DNA from: Ignavibacteriae bacterium HGW-Ignavibacteriae-2
Lineage (GTDB): Bacteria; Bacteroidota; Ignavibacteria; Ignavibacteriales; Melioribacteraceae
DNA length: 38,242 bases
Reading direction: 5' to 3'
Assembly (NCBI GenBank): GCA_002839805.1
Contig: PGYT01000022.1
Coordinates: 1 to 38,242, forward strand
This document shows positions 26,597 to 35,182 of this stretch, in pieces. Numbering within the stretch: the first letter of the stretch is position 1; each line of letters starts with the position of its first letter. The notes under the pieces are model-generated. The model was given only the letters and a program-made list of their open reading frames with translations. It ran no database searches and was not told where the DNA came from. The position numbers and the translations under genes were made by a program.

Positions 26597-26747
26597 TATT
26601 AAATCTCCGTTTTATTATAAATGTTAATGCATATTTATATAATAATTTTCATAAGCTTAATACTTTCGTATAATATATATATTTTCGAATTACTTCATTT
26701 TTTTAATTAAGTCAATATATATTTTATAATAAAGGAATATATCGGAC

Positions 26748-26776
26748 GGATCAAAATCGTTTTAATCATTTTGTCC
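26748..26776 (+). promoter_or_regulatory. Small hairpin in the leader of the CarboxypepD_reg gene
   Basis: GGA-T-CAAAAT (26748-26757) can pair with ATTTTGTCC (26768-26776) around a 10-base loop, with one bulged T. It ends 16 bases before the ATG. A TATAAT-like hexamer lies at 26725-26730, with no good -35 partner. The purpose is unknown and chance is possible. Confidence 0.2.
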
Positions 26777-26792
26777 TATCCTTTAAAACACC

Positions 26793-27983
26793 ATGAAAAT
26801 TGTTGCACAAATATTATTTGGGATTTTTTTTATAAATCTATTTTTATGTTTTACGGTTTCAGCTCAAAAAAATATCTCTAACGGTGTTATTAGCGGAAAA
26901 GTGTACGACGGCGCAACCGGCGATCCGATTCCTAATGTTAATATTTTTATATCCGGAACAACTATAGGGACTTCAAGTGATTTGAGCGGAATTTTCAAAT
27001 TATCAGATATACCTTTCGAAACCGTCAGCTTGGTAGTTTCATGCATTGGATATAAACCGGAATATAGAACTCAACATTTTACAAAAGAAAAAACAAAAGA
27101 AATAATTTTCAAAATGACGCCAGTGACTTATGATCTGCCTTCGGTAAGTGTAGTGGGAAGAGAAGATAAAAAGTGGCAGGAAAATTTTAAACTTTTCCAA
27201 AAAGAATTTTTAGGAGAAAACTATAACTCCCAATATTCCAGAATAATAAATCCGTATGATTTGGAGTTATATAAAACTTACGATGGAACATTAATAGCAA
27301 AATCGAAAAAACCGTTAATAATAGAAAACAGCGCTTTAGGATATAAAATAATATACACACTGCAGGAATTCAGCAGTAAATACCCAATCACCAAATTTAA
27401 CGGTGTAACTTTTTTCGAAAACTTATTTTCTGAAAATGAATCAGTACGAGATGAATGGAACCGACAAAGAGTAAGAACATATTTAAGCTCGCTGCAATAC
27501 TTTATAAAATCTTTATCATCTGTATACAAGGAGTTAAATAAAAACGCTTTATATTTAAGTTCCGCTGATGACGAAGATGAAAGTATGACAATCAATCAAA
27601 AATATTTGGCAAAGTACGGATTTGAAGTAAGAGGCACCGAATACCCCCCTTATATAATCAATAACAGATCGCGTTCTTATCCTTTAAACACAAACTCAAT
27701 TCTTAAAGAAGGTATTAGTGAAAATGAACTTGTAGTGGATTTCAATAACTATTTGCTGGTTCAGTGGATTCCCGATAAAATTGATTTATCAGAATCTTTT
27801 AAACTTAGTGAACAGAAAAGTTTTATACTTTTAGAAACAGGCAGGGCTTTTATGGATGCAATTTCCGGCAGTGTGGATGAGGCTTCAATAAAAACTTTCG
27901 GAGACTTTTCAAAAAAAAGAATTGCCGATTTAATGCCCCTTGATTATGTTTTACCAGATTCTGTTACTGCAAAATTCAAATAA
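26793..27983 (+). CDS. Exported protein with CarboxypepD_reg-like N-terminal domain
   Basis: A 396-residue exported protein. A signal peptide (through about residue 24, TVSAQ) is followed by a carboxypeptidase-regulatory-like beta-sandwich (about 30-112: GVISGKVYDGATGDPIPNVN, then GTSSDLSGIFKL and SCIGYKPE). This domain is widespread in Bacteroidota outer-membrane proteins, often at the N-terminus of TonB-dependent receptors, but no barrel or plug follows here. The C-terminal 270 residues are not recognised; they are mixed charged and aromatic, without repeats or obvious metal sites. No SD site precedes the ATG. It probably sits in the periplasm or at the outer membrane. The following phosphatase gene is 86 bases away and may be separately expressed. 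Confidence 0.75.
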   Translation: MKIVAQILFGIFFINLFLCFTVSAQKNISNGVISGKVYDGATGDPIPNVNIFISGTTIGTSSDLSGIFKLSDIPFETVSLVVSCIGYKPEYRTQHFTKEKTKEIIFKMTPVTYDLPSVSVVGREDKKWQENFKLFQKEFLGENYNSQYSRIINPYDLELYKTYDGTLIAKSKKPLIIENSALGYKIIYTLQEFSSKYPITKFNGVTFFENLFSENESVRDEWNRQRVRTYLSSLQYFIKSLSSVYKELNKNALYLSSADDEDESMTINQKYLAKYGFEVRGTEYPPYIINNRSRSYPLNTNSILKEGISENELVVDFNNYLLVQWIPDKIDLSESFKLSEQKSFILLETGRAFMDAISGSVDEASIKTFGDFSKKRIADLMPLDYVLPDSVTAKFK

Positions 27984-28069
27984 GCTGGTCTTATGAACGA
28001 TCTTCATTTTTTGTGATATTTGCCGAGCTTCTCTATATTTCTAAATTCATTTTATCTTATTTGGTGTTT

Positions 28070-28555
28070 ATGCTTAAAATACTTTTTGTTTGTATGGGCA
28101 ACATTTGCCGATCGCCCAGTGGAGAAGCCGTAATGAACGGTGTAATTGATAAAGCTGGCTTAAGCGATTTAATCAAATGTGATTCGGCTGGAACAATCGC
28201 TTATCACGAAGGTGAAAAAGCTGATTCGCGTATGAAACGTCACGCTCTGCGCCGGGGATTCAATTTGACAAGTACCGCACGCAAAATACGTTTTAACGAT
28301 TTTGAACGATTCGACTATATCATTACAATGGACAAGGCAAATTACGATGATGTACTAGCAATGGATACAACCAATGAGTATTCAAATAAAGTTAGTATGA
28401 TGACCGACTACTGCACTAAATACGATGCTGACGAAGTGCCTGATCCTTATTACGGCGGACCAGAGGGATTTGAAAATGTTCTCGACTTGTTGGAAGATGC
28501 TTGCGCAGGTTTACTTGAAAAAATAAAAAAGGACAACGCTACAATATTTTTGTGA
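28070..28555 (+). CDS. Low-molecular-weight protein tyrosine phosphatase family
   Basis: A 161-residue LMW-PTP. The P-loop C8-MGNICR-S15 (C-x5-R-S) begins at residue 8, and the general-acid D125 is in VPDPYYGG. Both fix the family and argue against an arsenate reductase role. The length is standard. The ATG at 28070-28072 begins directly before the first strand LKILFVC; an upstream GTG in frame at 28013 would add 19 unconserved residues. Human LMW-PTP-A has been shown to dephosphorylate protein-bound ribulosamine 5-phosphate. Since the next gene (48 bases on) is a ketosamine-kinase family protein, that role is the best guess here; regulation of a tyrosine kinase is the alternative, and none is in the window. 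Confidence 0.9.
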   Translation: MLKILFVCMGNICRSPSGEAVMNGVIDKAGLSDLIKCDSAGTIAYHEGEKADSRMKRHALRRGFNLTSTARKIRFNDFERFDYIITMDKANYDDVLAMDTTNEYSNKVSMMTDYCTKYDADEVPDPYYGGPEGFENVLDLLEDACAGLLEKIKKDNATIFL

Positions 28556-28603
28556 TTTTTCTTTCAGAAATGCTTCAGCGGCTAAATAATTCATTGGTCT
28601 TTT

Positions 28604-29449
28604 ATGAAAATATTAGAAGAGATATTGAATGAGAAAATTATTTCTTCAAGCTCTTTAAGCGGGGGCTGTATTGCAGATTCACGTAAAATTGTAACCGAAT
28701 CCGGCAGCAAGTATTTTTTAAAATCTTACTCCGGATCATCCTCCGAAATATTGACCAACGAAGCAAACGGTTTGAAGGAATTAGAAAAAGCCGGAGCTAT
28801 AAAAGTACCCCGTGTTATTTACCAGGATCAATCTGTTCTTTTACTCGAATATATAAACATCGGGAATAAGAAAAAAAATTTCTGGGAACTGTTTGGGCAA
28901 AACTTTGCAAAATTGCATAAACAACAATCCACTCAGTACGGTTTTTATGAAAATAATTTTATTGGTTCCAATCCTCAGATAAATTTACCGATGAAAAATA
29001 ATTGGTTAGATTTTTACTGGGAGAACAGAATTCTATATCAATTTAAATTAGCTGAACAGAATGGATATGTAAACCACGATTTCAGGATTATTTTCGAAAA
29101 ATTTGAAAAAATTATTCCGAGTATAATTTCCGGAAGCGAAGAATTGCCATCTGTGCTTCACGGTGATTTATGGAGTGGAAATTATATGGTAGCTGAAAAC
29201 GGAGAGCCAGTGCTTATAGATCCGGCCGTATATTATGGTCATCGCGAGGCAGATTTGGCAATGACAAAACTTTTCGGCGGTTTCGATTCTGATTTCTATT
29301 CCGCTTATAATGAGGCTTACCCGTTTCCCGAAAACTGGGAAAATAGAATTGATTTATATAAACTCTACCACGTACTTAATCATCTGAATTTATTCGGCAC
29401 CGGATATTATTCACATGCCGTCTCCATTATCAAAAACTATATCCGTTAA
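28604..29449 (+). CDS. Fructosamine/ketosamine 3-kinase family protein
   Basis: A 281-residue protein of the fructosamine kinase family (APH-like fold). The catalytic loop HGDLWSGN spans 186-193, and the metal-binding IDPAVYYGHREADLAM follows at 205-220. YFLKSYSG near 37-44 holds the ATP-binding lysine. These kinases phosphorylate the 3-hydroxyl of sugar adducts on protein amines so that the adduct falls off, repairing glycation; bacterial members prefer ribulosamines and erythrulosamines. Pairing with the LMW-PTP gene just upstream supports a deglycation module in the cytoplasm. The length is close to E. coli YniA. An imperfect hairpin follows the stop codon (29461-29485). Confidence 0.9.
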   Translation: MKILEEILNEKIISSSSLSGGCIADSRKIVTESGSKYFLKSYSGSSSEILTNEANGLKELEKAGAIKVPRVIYQDQSVLLLEYINIGNKKKNFWELFGQNFAKLHKQQSTQYGFYENNFIGSNPQINLPMKNNWLDFYWENRILYQFKLAEQNGYVNHDFRIIFEKFEKIIPSIISGSEELPSVLHGDLWSGNYMVAENGEPVLIDPAVYYGHREADLAMTKLFGGFDSDFYSAYNEAYPFPENWENRIDLYKLYHVLNHLNLFGTGYYSHAVSIIKNYIR

Positions 29450-29460
29450 ATATTTTAATC

Positions 29461-29485
29461 GTTTGTAGTACTATCTATTACAAAC
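29461..29485 (+). terminator. Weak hairpin after the ketosamine kinase gene
   Basis: GTTTGTA (29461-29467) pairs with TACAAAC (29479-29485) over an 11-base loop, 11 bases past the stop codon. There is no following T-run. Listed for its position only. Confidence 0.25.
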
Positions 29486-29882
29486 CGGCAAATTAATTGA
29501 TTACAAAACATTCCCAATTTACGTTATAGACCTAATGCCTTATAAGAAATTATATTGAGATATAATTTTTAGATATGTATTGCAGTATTAGAAAATATAT
29601 AAATACTTGATGTAACTCATAAATTTACCCCCTAATAGCTTCATAACGAGTTGAGGTGTTCCCCCGCCTCAACTCGTGCCCTTTATTATATATCACTCCG
29701 ATTTCACTAAACTGATTAATTAAATATGGCGATTCGTCTCAAGGCTATTTGTTCGAATTCAAAATTATTTCTGTATCATCTTAATCAATAAGTAGCTATT
29801 CATACTTTTTATTTTTATTTAACTATGAAAGTGCAGAGTTGATTTCATTTTGTTATTTTCTATTTATAAATTTTCCATAAAT
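29486..29882. other. Intergenic region upstream of glycogen synthase
   Basis: About 400 bases with no recognisable coding frame. The one clear object is the strong hairpin at 29646-29677 (listed separately). The glgA promoter should lie in the last 200 bases, but I see no convincing motif. Confidence 0.45.
29646..29677 (+). terminator. Strong 11-base-pair stem-loop
   Basis: ACGAGTTGAGG (29646-29656) and CCTCAACTCGT (29667-29677) are perfectly complementary around a C-rich 10-base loop. It is by far the most stable hairpin of this gap. The downstream sequence is only moderately T-rich (GCCCTTTATT), so it may be a terminator for the kinase transcript nearly 200 bases away, the end of a small RNA, or a dispersed repeat. 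Confidence 0.45.
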
Positions 29883-31364
29883 ATGAAGATGCACATGAAT
29901 ATAGTTTTTGTATCGAGCGAAGTTTTTCCTTTTTCTAAAACCGGTGGATTGGCAGATGTTGCCGGAACACTGCCTGTAGAAATTGGTAATCTGGGTAATA
30001 ATGTTAAAGTTTTTACACCTAAATACGGTAGTATTAACGAAACCAAACATGGACTCATTTATCAGGAACACATAAGCGAAATTCCGATAACTGTTTCTGG
30101 TGAGATTAAAAAAGTGCATGTGCATAAAGCCTTTCTGCCTAATACTCAAATAGAAGTTTACTTCATAGATTTTCAACCGTTCTTTTTCAGAGACAGTTAT
30201 TACACAAATGATATTGACGAAGCGGATAGATTTATATTGTTCTCGAAAGCTGTTTTAGAAATTTTACAAAGGATTAAATGGAAACCTGACCTAATACATT
30301 GTAATGACTGGCAAACCGGTTTAATTCCGCTTTATCTGAAAGACAACTACAGCTGGGATAAATTATTCCACAATACCGCCTCCCTTTTTACAATACATAA
30401 TGTCGGGTACCAGGGACAGTTTGGTGCGGAAACATTGATGAAAGCTGAAATTCGTTTTGAATATTTTAACAACTTTGGCGAGGTTAAACAGAACGATCAT
30501 GTAAATTTTTTAAAGACTGGAATTTCTTTCGCAGATATAATTAACACTGTCAGCAATACATATGCACAGGAACTGCTCACTCCGGAATTCAGTTACGGGA
30601 TGGATCATATTCTCAATTACAGGGGTCATGATTTTTACGGCATCTTAAACGGCGTAGATTATAATATATGGAATCCATCAACAGACAAGCATATTCCTTT
30701 CAATTATTCGCCTGAGGATCTTTCCGGGAAAAAACAAAATAAAAAAGTTTTATGTGAACAATTTAATTTACCATATGACGAAAACATTCCTATAATAGGT
30801 ATTGTATCTCGATTGGCGATACAAAAAGGATTTGACCTTATTGCCAGATCGCTCGAGTATCTTAGTCATTTGCCTTTCCAATGGATTGTATTGGGCGCTG
30901 GTGAAGATTATTTTGAGGAAATGTTTCAAACATTTGCTAATTACCGTCCTGAAAAAGCGGCGTGCCACATCGGATACAACAACGACCTCGCACATTTAAT
31001 TGAAGCCGGATCCGACATGTTTCTAATGCCATCTCATTACGAACCATGCGGACTTAACCAAATTTATTCATTAAAATACGGCACCGTTCCCATTGTTAGA
31101 AAAACTGGAGGGCTGTCCGATACTGTAAAAGATTGGGACGAATACAAAGCCAGGGGTGAAGAAACAGGTAATGGATTTTCCTTTGATAAATATGATGGAT
31201 TTGCTTTAACAAATTCAGTTGAACGAGCATTAAATTGTTACAAAAACAAACCCGTCTGGCAAAAAATAATGCTTAACGGCATGAAAGAAAATTTCTCGTG
31301 GCATCGTTCCGCTGAGCAATATGCCCTATTGTATAAAAAAGCAATTTCTAAAGTTCGAGGCTAA
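29883..31364 (+). CDS. glgA: Glycogen synthase (ADP-glucose, GT5)
   Basis: A 493-residue GT5 glycosyltransferase extending alpha-1,4-glucan from ADP-glucose. The N-terminal KTGGLADVAG (K19-T-G-G-L) is the ADP-glucose loop. The N-lobe includes HCNDWQTGLIPLYL and FTIHNVGYQGQF, and the C-lobe includes EPCGLNQIYSLKYGTVPIVR and KTGGLSDTV. These distinguish it from GT4 enzymes. Length is normal. The start is uncertain among closely spaced ATGs at 29883, 29889 and 29895; none has a clear ribosome site, and an upstream in-frame codon at 29850 adds unconserved residues. Two genes follow in the same direction (gaps of 8 and 30 bases), and no other glycogen gene is present in the window. Confidence 0.92.
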   Translation: MKMHMNIVFVSSEVFPFSKTGGLADVAGTLPVEIGNLGNNVKVFTPKYGSINETKHGLIYQEHISEIPITVSGEIKKVHVHKAFLPNTQIEVYFIDFQPFFFRDSYYTNDIDEADRFILFSKAVLEILQRIKWKPDLIHCNDWQTGLIPLYLKDNYSWDKLFHNTASLFTIHNVGYQGQFGAETLMKAEIRFEYFNNFGEVKQNDHVNFLKTGISFADIINTVSNTYAQELLTPEFSYGMDHILNYRGHDFYGILNGVDYNIWNPSTDKHIPFNYSPEDLSGKKQNKKVLCEQFNLPYDENIPIIGIVSRLAIQKGFDLIARSLEYLSHLPFQWIVLGAGEDYFEEMFQTFANYRPEKAACHIGYNNDLAHLIEAGSDMFLMPSHYEPCGLNQIYSLKYGTVPIVRKTGGLSDTVKDWDEYKARGEETGNGFSFDKYDGFALTNSVERALNCYKNKPVWQKIMLNGMKENFSWHRSAEQYALLYKKAISKVRG

Positions 31365-31372
31365 ATCCTTTT

Positions 31373-32527
31373 ATGAAACTTATTAACCAGATTATTTTTT
31401 TCTCGATTGTTCTAATTGTTTACGGATTAATTAATTTCTACATTGGCAAAAGAGCAATTTTAGTTGTACCCTATGAATATAAAACACACTTTTATTTCAT
31501 CTTTCTGTTTATTGTAATTTCATACATTGCTGGCAGAATACTGGAGCATTATTTCTCTTCTTTCCTATCAACTGCTTTAATCTGGATAGGATCTTTTTGG
31601 ATGGCATTTATGTTCTATTTTCTCCTATCAATAATTCTTATCGATTTTTTCCGCTTACTTAATTTTGTTTTTAATTTTCACCCTGACTTTATCAAATCAA
31701 ATATGGATGCTGTAAGTAAAATTACAGCTTTAATAATTTTAACAATTGTTTCAATATTAGTAATAGCCGGGCATGTTAACACATATTTTCCCAGAGTTAA
31801 AACATACAATCTATCTGTAGATAAAAAAGCGAACACTATTGAATCTCTCAATATTGTTCTTGTCACCGATATTCATCTTGGTATTATTGTAGGACCCGCT
31901 TATATGAAGAAAATTGCCGGTATAATTAACGACTTGAAACCGGATATTGTTTTATTGGCCGGCGACGTAATAGATGAAGATATAAACCCGGTAATAAAAA
32001 ACAACCATGGTGAATCTCTAAAAAATATTGAGGCAAGGTATGGTGTTTTTGGAATTACAGGCAATCACGAATATATTGGCGGGGTTGAACCGGCGGTAAA
32101 ATATCTTGTAGAACACAACGTCCTTATGCTGCGAGACACGTCCATTTTAATCGACAATAATTTCTATTTAGCGGGTAGAGAAGACAGAGCGATAGGTCAG
32201 TTTGCCGGTAAAAGAAGGAAGCCGTTAAATGAAATACTCACAAATGTTAACAAAAGTCTTCCTATAATATTAATGGATCACCAGCCATTTGGTTTATATG
32301 ATGCGGTTGAGAATAAAATTGATCTACAAGTGTCTGGTCATACTCATAACGGACAATTATGGCCTTTAAATTATATTGTCGATAAAGTATACGAATTGGG
32401 TTGGGGTTATAAGAAAACTGGTGAAACTCATTTTTATGTTTCCTGCGGAGCCGGCGGATGGGGTCCGCCTATTAGAACCGGCAGCAGACCTGAAATTGTA
32501 AATATCACATTAAAATTCAAACAATAA
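31373..32527 (+). CDS. Membrane-anchored metallophosphoesterase (YkuE/YaeI-like)
   Basis: A 384-residue protein with four hydrophobic segments (about 5-23, 39-57, 65-92, 115-135) followed by a calcineurin-like phosphoesterase domain. Metal ligands are visible: D166 and H168 in VTDIHLG, D198 in LAGDVID, N231/H232 in GNHEY, and the C-terminal GHTHNGQLWP. The order of motifs resembles B. subtilis YkuE and related phosphodiesterases. Some relatives hydrolyse lipid-linked diphosphates, but the substrate here is not predictable. The active domain could lie on either side of the membrane. It starts 8 bases after glgA and is probably translated from the same message. Confidence 0.85.
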   Translation: MKLINQIIFFSIVLIVYGLINFYIGKRAILVVPYEYKTHFYFIFLFIVISYIAGRILEHYFSSFLSTALIWIGSFWMAFMFYFLLSIILIDFFRLLNFVFNFHPDFIKSNMDAVSKITALIILTIVSILVIAGHVNTYFPRVKTYNLSVDKKANTIESLNIVLVTDIHLGIIVGPAYMKKIAGIINDLKPDIVLLAGDVIDEDINPVIKNNHGESLKNIEARYGVFGITGNHEYIGGVEPAVKYLVEHNVLMLRDTSILIDNNFYLAGREDRAIGQFAGKRRKPLNEILTNVNKSLPIILMDHQPFGLYDAVENKIDLQVSGHTHNGQLWPLNYIVDKVYELGWGYKKTGETHFYVSCGAGGWGPPIRTGSRPEIVNITLKFKQ

Positions 32528-32557
32528 CAATTTATTTTATTATTGTGGGAGAATGTT

Positions 32558-33508
32558 ATGCGTCCAACATGTCTAGTAGTAGGCGCCACAGGAGGTATTG
32601 GTAGATCAGTAGTAAAATATTTGCTTGAAGAAGATTGTAATGTAAAAGTCCTTGTGCGAGATAAAGAAAAAGCGGGCAAGTATTTTTCGCAATTTGCTGA
32701 AGTTGAAATTATTTTCGGGGACGCGGCTAATAAAACCGATGTAGCCCGCGCTGCCGAAGAAACCACGCACCTTTTTTACTGTCTTAATATTCCATACCCC
32801 GATTGGAATAAAAAGGCGCGCGAATTACTTAAAATTTCTGTTGATGCGGCCAAAACAAATGAAGCTAAATTTGTGTTCCCAGGAAATGTTTATGTTTATG
32901 GACATGCCGAATCAAATCCCGTAAATGAAAACCACCCCCATAAAGCACACACAAGTAAAGGAAAAATAAGAATTGAAATGGAAGAACTGATTAAATCTTC
33001 AGGAGTAAATTGGACAATTATTCGTTTTCCGGATTTTTACGGACCTTATGTGGTTAATGGGTTTTCAGAGATGTTATACTTAAACTCACTTTCAGGTAAG
33101 CCGTTAAAATGGATTGGAGAAACTAATCTGCCCATTGAATATATCTATATAGAAGATGCCGGTAATGCTATGGTTGTGGCCGGTTTATCTTCAAAATCCG
33201 ATAAACAGGAATACAATGTGCCGGCTAATGAGAAGGTAAGTAATAAAGAGTACTTGACAAAAATTTCAAAATTGGGCGGTAAAAATTCAGGACAACAAAT
33301 TTTTAATTCACCATTACTTTTTAAACTGCTCGGAATTTTTAATAAACAGATCAAAGAAGTTGATGAAATGATGTACCTGAAACGTGAGGAACTTTTTCTG
33401 GACGGCACAAAATTTTTGAATACATTCGGTTTTTTACCTTCCACTACTATTGACGATGGAATTAATAAAACATTCGATTGGGTTAAAAGTTTTTATAGAA
33501 TAAATTAA
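32558..33508 (+). CDS. NAD(P)-dependent epimerase/dehydratase-like protein (extended SDR)
   Basis: A 316-residue Rossmann protein with VGATGGIGRSVVKYLLE at the N-terminus, the nucleotide-binding loop of extended SDR and NmrA-like proteins. The usual Y-x-x-x-K pair is not clear; VYVYGHAESNPVNE and KGKIRIEMEELI cover that region, so catalysis is plausible but unproven. The substrate domain has RFPDFYGPYVVNGF and IEYIYIEDAGNAM, as in sugar-nucleotide epimerase relatives. The ATG at 32558-32560 has GGGAG 7 bases upstream; an in-frame TTG five codons earlier overlaps the ribosome site and is rejected. It is the last of three same-strand genes after glgA. Confidence 0.82.
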   Translation: MRPTCLVVGATGGIGRSVVKYLLEEDCNVKVLVRDKEKAGKYFSQFAEVEIIFGDAANKTDVARAAEETTHLFYCLNIPYPDWNKKARELLKISVDAAKTNEAKFVFPGNVYVYGHAESNPVNENHPHKAHTSKGKIRIEMEELIKSSGVNWTIIRFPDFYGPYVVNGFSEMLYLNSLSGKPLKWIGETNLPIEYIYIEDAGNAMVVAGLSSKSDKQEYNVPANEKVSNKEYLTKISKLGGKNSGQQIFNSPLLFKLLGIFNKQIKEVDEMMYLKREELFLDGTKFLNTFGFLPSTTIDDGINKTFDWVKSFYRIN

Positions 33509-33922
33509 CTTTATATAAATTTTCCATATACTCGCTTAAATAAAAACAATAAGTTGTTTAGCTAGATTTGTACTACTTTGCAATATATTGACAAAATATT
33601 TTTCATGTACTATGTTATAATCTTCTTTGAGAATGTAATGCGGGATTTTAAGAATTAGCGGACTTCACTGGAAGAATTCTAATTTATTTATCCTTTTTTC
33701 ATTATTAATAATAATGCTGTTCATCATTGAAAGAACTGTCTAGAAGAAGAACTGATATTCTCAATTATAAAATTTCATCTTCCCGCTCAAATTCGGTTTA
33801 ACATTTTATGACAAACAACTGCAATTACACACGTAAATAGATCTATTTTTAATTTATCACTTCCGACAAAGCAATGCTATGCGTTAATAATTTGAGTAAA
33901 TCAAACTGGGTATTTATATAAA
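33509..33922. other. Gene-poor region between the epimerase-like gene and the DinB remnant
   Basis: 414 AT-rich bases with no coding frame I recognise. It contains one promoter-like pair with a structured stretch and T-run after it (33588-33699, listed separately). The remainder, up to the start of the DinB-like fragment, shows no repeat or palindrome of note. Confidence 0.4.
33588..33699 (+). ncRNA. Candidate small RNA with promoter-like and terminator-like ends
   Basis: A perfect -35 hexamer TTGACA (33588-33593) is followed after 17 bases by TATGTT (33611-33616), a fair -10. About 35 bases downstream is a two-tier stem: AATTAG (33653-33658) with CTAATT (33679-33684), then CTTC (33663-33666) with GAAG (33671-33674) over a tetraloop. 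Six Ts follow at 33693-33698. The promoter consensus of this phylum differs from sigma-70 of E. coli, so this is speculative. Confidence 0.2.
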
Positions 33923-34226
33923 ATGTTACTAAATGTTAAAGAATTATCAGAACATTCGGCTTGGGCGGATTCTAAAGTTTGGACAGAAGTGATGAAATTA
34001 AATGGACACAGTGAAATCAAATATATCTTTGACTTATTGTTTCATCTCCATTCAGTACAGCACGCATATTTATGCATTTGGACAGGACAATCGTTAGATC
34101 AAATTGCTAGAAGAAGAAAATAAAACGAAGTTACGGCTGACAGTCGAAATTCTCGAAGATTTTCAAAATGATATTCCTGAATTTACAAGAGAGCTGAATT
34201 GGCGGCTGGGAATATTTTATCAATAA
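33923..34226 (+). pseudogene. Frameshifted and truncated DinB-family gene
   Basis: The first 66 codons (33923-34123) look like the N-terminus of a DinB/YfiT-family four-helix protein: LSEHSAWADSKVWTEV, then LLFHLHSVQHAYLCIWTGQ. After WTGQSL the frame runs into AGAAGAAGAAAATAA. A different frame (34104-34226) continues with plausible helical protein (VEILEDFQNDIPEFTRELNW), implying a +1 or -2 shift around 34095-34110 in an A-rich run. The combined ~100 codons are only about two-thirds of a normal 150-170 residue DinB protein. The C-terminal His region is missing from the following 200 bases. A sequencing error could explain the frameshift but not the missing end. Confidence 0.6.
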
Positions 34227-34429
34227 TAGAATCAAAGATTTTTTTTAGAATGATTAAAATGCGGATTACAAATAATTTGCTAGCGCTGAACTCACTCGCT
34301 TGAAGCAGGTAAATTATAATGCACTAATTTTTTAATAGTAGTTATGTACAAGTGTCGTTATTTCATATTTGGCAGTGAACTTTGTTATTTTTAGATAGGT
34401 ATGAATACGAATAAGTTAATTTAATTAAT

Positions 34430-34726
34430 TTATTCAGTTTCAGGAACGAACACTTTTTTTGAAAATTTTCGGATATGTCCCACAATTTTTTTCTGTCTGC
34501 TGAAAAACCAATTGAATTTACCGAAAATGGCCGCATAAATAAGCGTTAAAGCTTGATATAATGGGAATATAAACAGAAGATAGCCGACAATATATTTAAA
34601 TGTCCACGGTTGAGCGCCGAAAGCATTCATTATTACACCGGAAAGTATTGCCGTAGAAGAACCGGTTAGAGCAAACACTAAAATTATCGAAATAAAATCT
34701 ATAGTTTTTTTAATTTTTTCAGTCAT
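34430..34726 (-). CDS. Small membrane protein, DUF6787-like
   Basis: A 98-residue protein with two hydrophobic segments (about 12-34 and 42-66) and a basic C-terminal tail (FSRQKKIVGHIRKFSKKV). FALTGSSTAIL, a conserved Pro/Tyr in the second helix (FPLYQALTLI) and GKFNWFF recall the short two-helix family annotated as DUF6787 in Bacteroidota, function unknown; this assignment rests on memory of the pattern. I chose the ATG at 34724-34726, giving the usual family length. A longer frame from 34804 adds 26 residues including a further hydrophobic stretch and remains possible. Neither start has a good ribosome site. It is divergent from the glutaredoxin gene. Confidence 0.6.
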   Translation of the reverse strand: MTEKIKKTIDFISIILVFALTGSSTAILSGVIMNAFGAQPWTFKYIVGYLLFIFPLYQALTLIYAAIFGKFNWFFSRQKKIVGHIRKFSKKVFVPETE

Positions 34727-34923
34727 AATTGCACTTAATGTCCTTAATATAGAGATCAAAGATACAAAAAAAATTAAAACTTTCCTTTTGTGCATTAAAT
34801 CCATTTTGTTTTACATCGTATAATAACTTTACGAATAGAATTAAAGTAACGCCTTAATTAACACTCCGAAACCTTTTTGTAAATATTTCATCAAATACTG
34901 ATAAAAATTTTGGAGAATTATTT

Positions 34924-35172
34924 ATGAATGCGGCACAACCGAAGGTGATAGTTTTTTCTACACCCACATGTACTTTCTGCACTCAGGCGAAACGATATTT
35001 TAAGGAGAAAAACATCAGATTTACAGATGTGGATGTATCCAGAGATGAAAAAGCGGCGATGGATATGAGAAGAAGAACCGGGCAGGCAGGAGTTCCTGTA
35101 ATATTAATTAATAACCGCCCAATTGTGGGTTTCGATAAAATAAAAATTAATAACTTATTAAATATTAGGTAG
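34924..35172 (+). CDS. Glutaredoxin-like protein
   Basis: An 82-residue thioredoxin-fold protein of the glutaredoxin/NrdH/YruB type. The redox motif CTFC lies at residues 16-19 after the first strand (VIVFSTPT). The cis-proline is in AGVPVILINN, and the C-terminal GFDKIKINNLL is the usual G-F-D block. It probably reduces disulfides or mixed disulfides in the cytoplasm with glutathione, thioredoxin reductase or another small thiol as donor. GGAG lies 8 bases before the ATG. It is followed after 10 bases by groES, so the two are likely co-transcribed, which fits a stress-response unit. Confidence 0.9.
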   Translation: MNAAQPKVIVFSTPTCTFCTQAKRYFKEKNIRFTDVDVSRDEKAAMDMRRRTGQAGVPVILINNRPIVGFDKIKINNLLNIR

Positions 35173-35182
35173 GAGTAAAAAA

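Noticed and set aside
28070-28555. LMW-PTP fold read as an ArsC-type arsenate reductase
   Set aside because: The later redox cysteines of ArsC are not in place, and the intact phosphatase motif with the DPYYGG acid loop fits a phosphatase.
29745-29765. GTTCGAATTC resembling a tRNA T-arm
   Set aside because: No cloverleaf can be folded from the flanking 70 bases.
32434-32766. 110-codon minus-strand frame across the end of the metallophosphoesterase and start of the epimerase-like gene
   Set aside because: Spans two well-supported genes on the other strand; a shadow.
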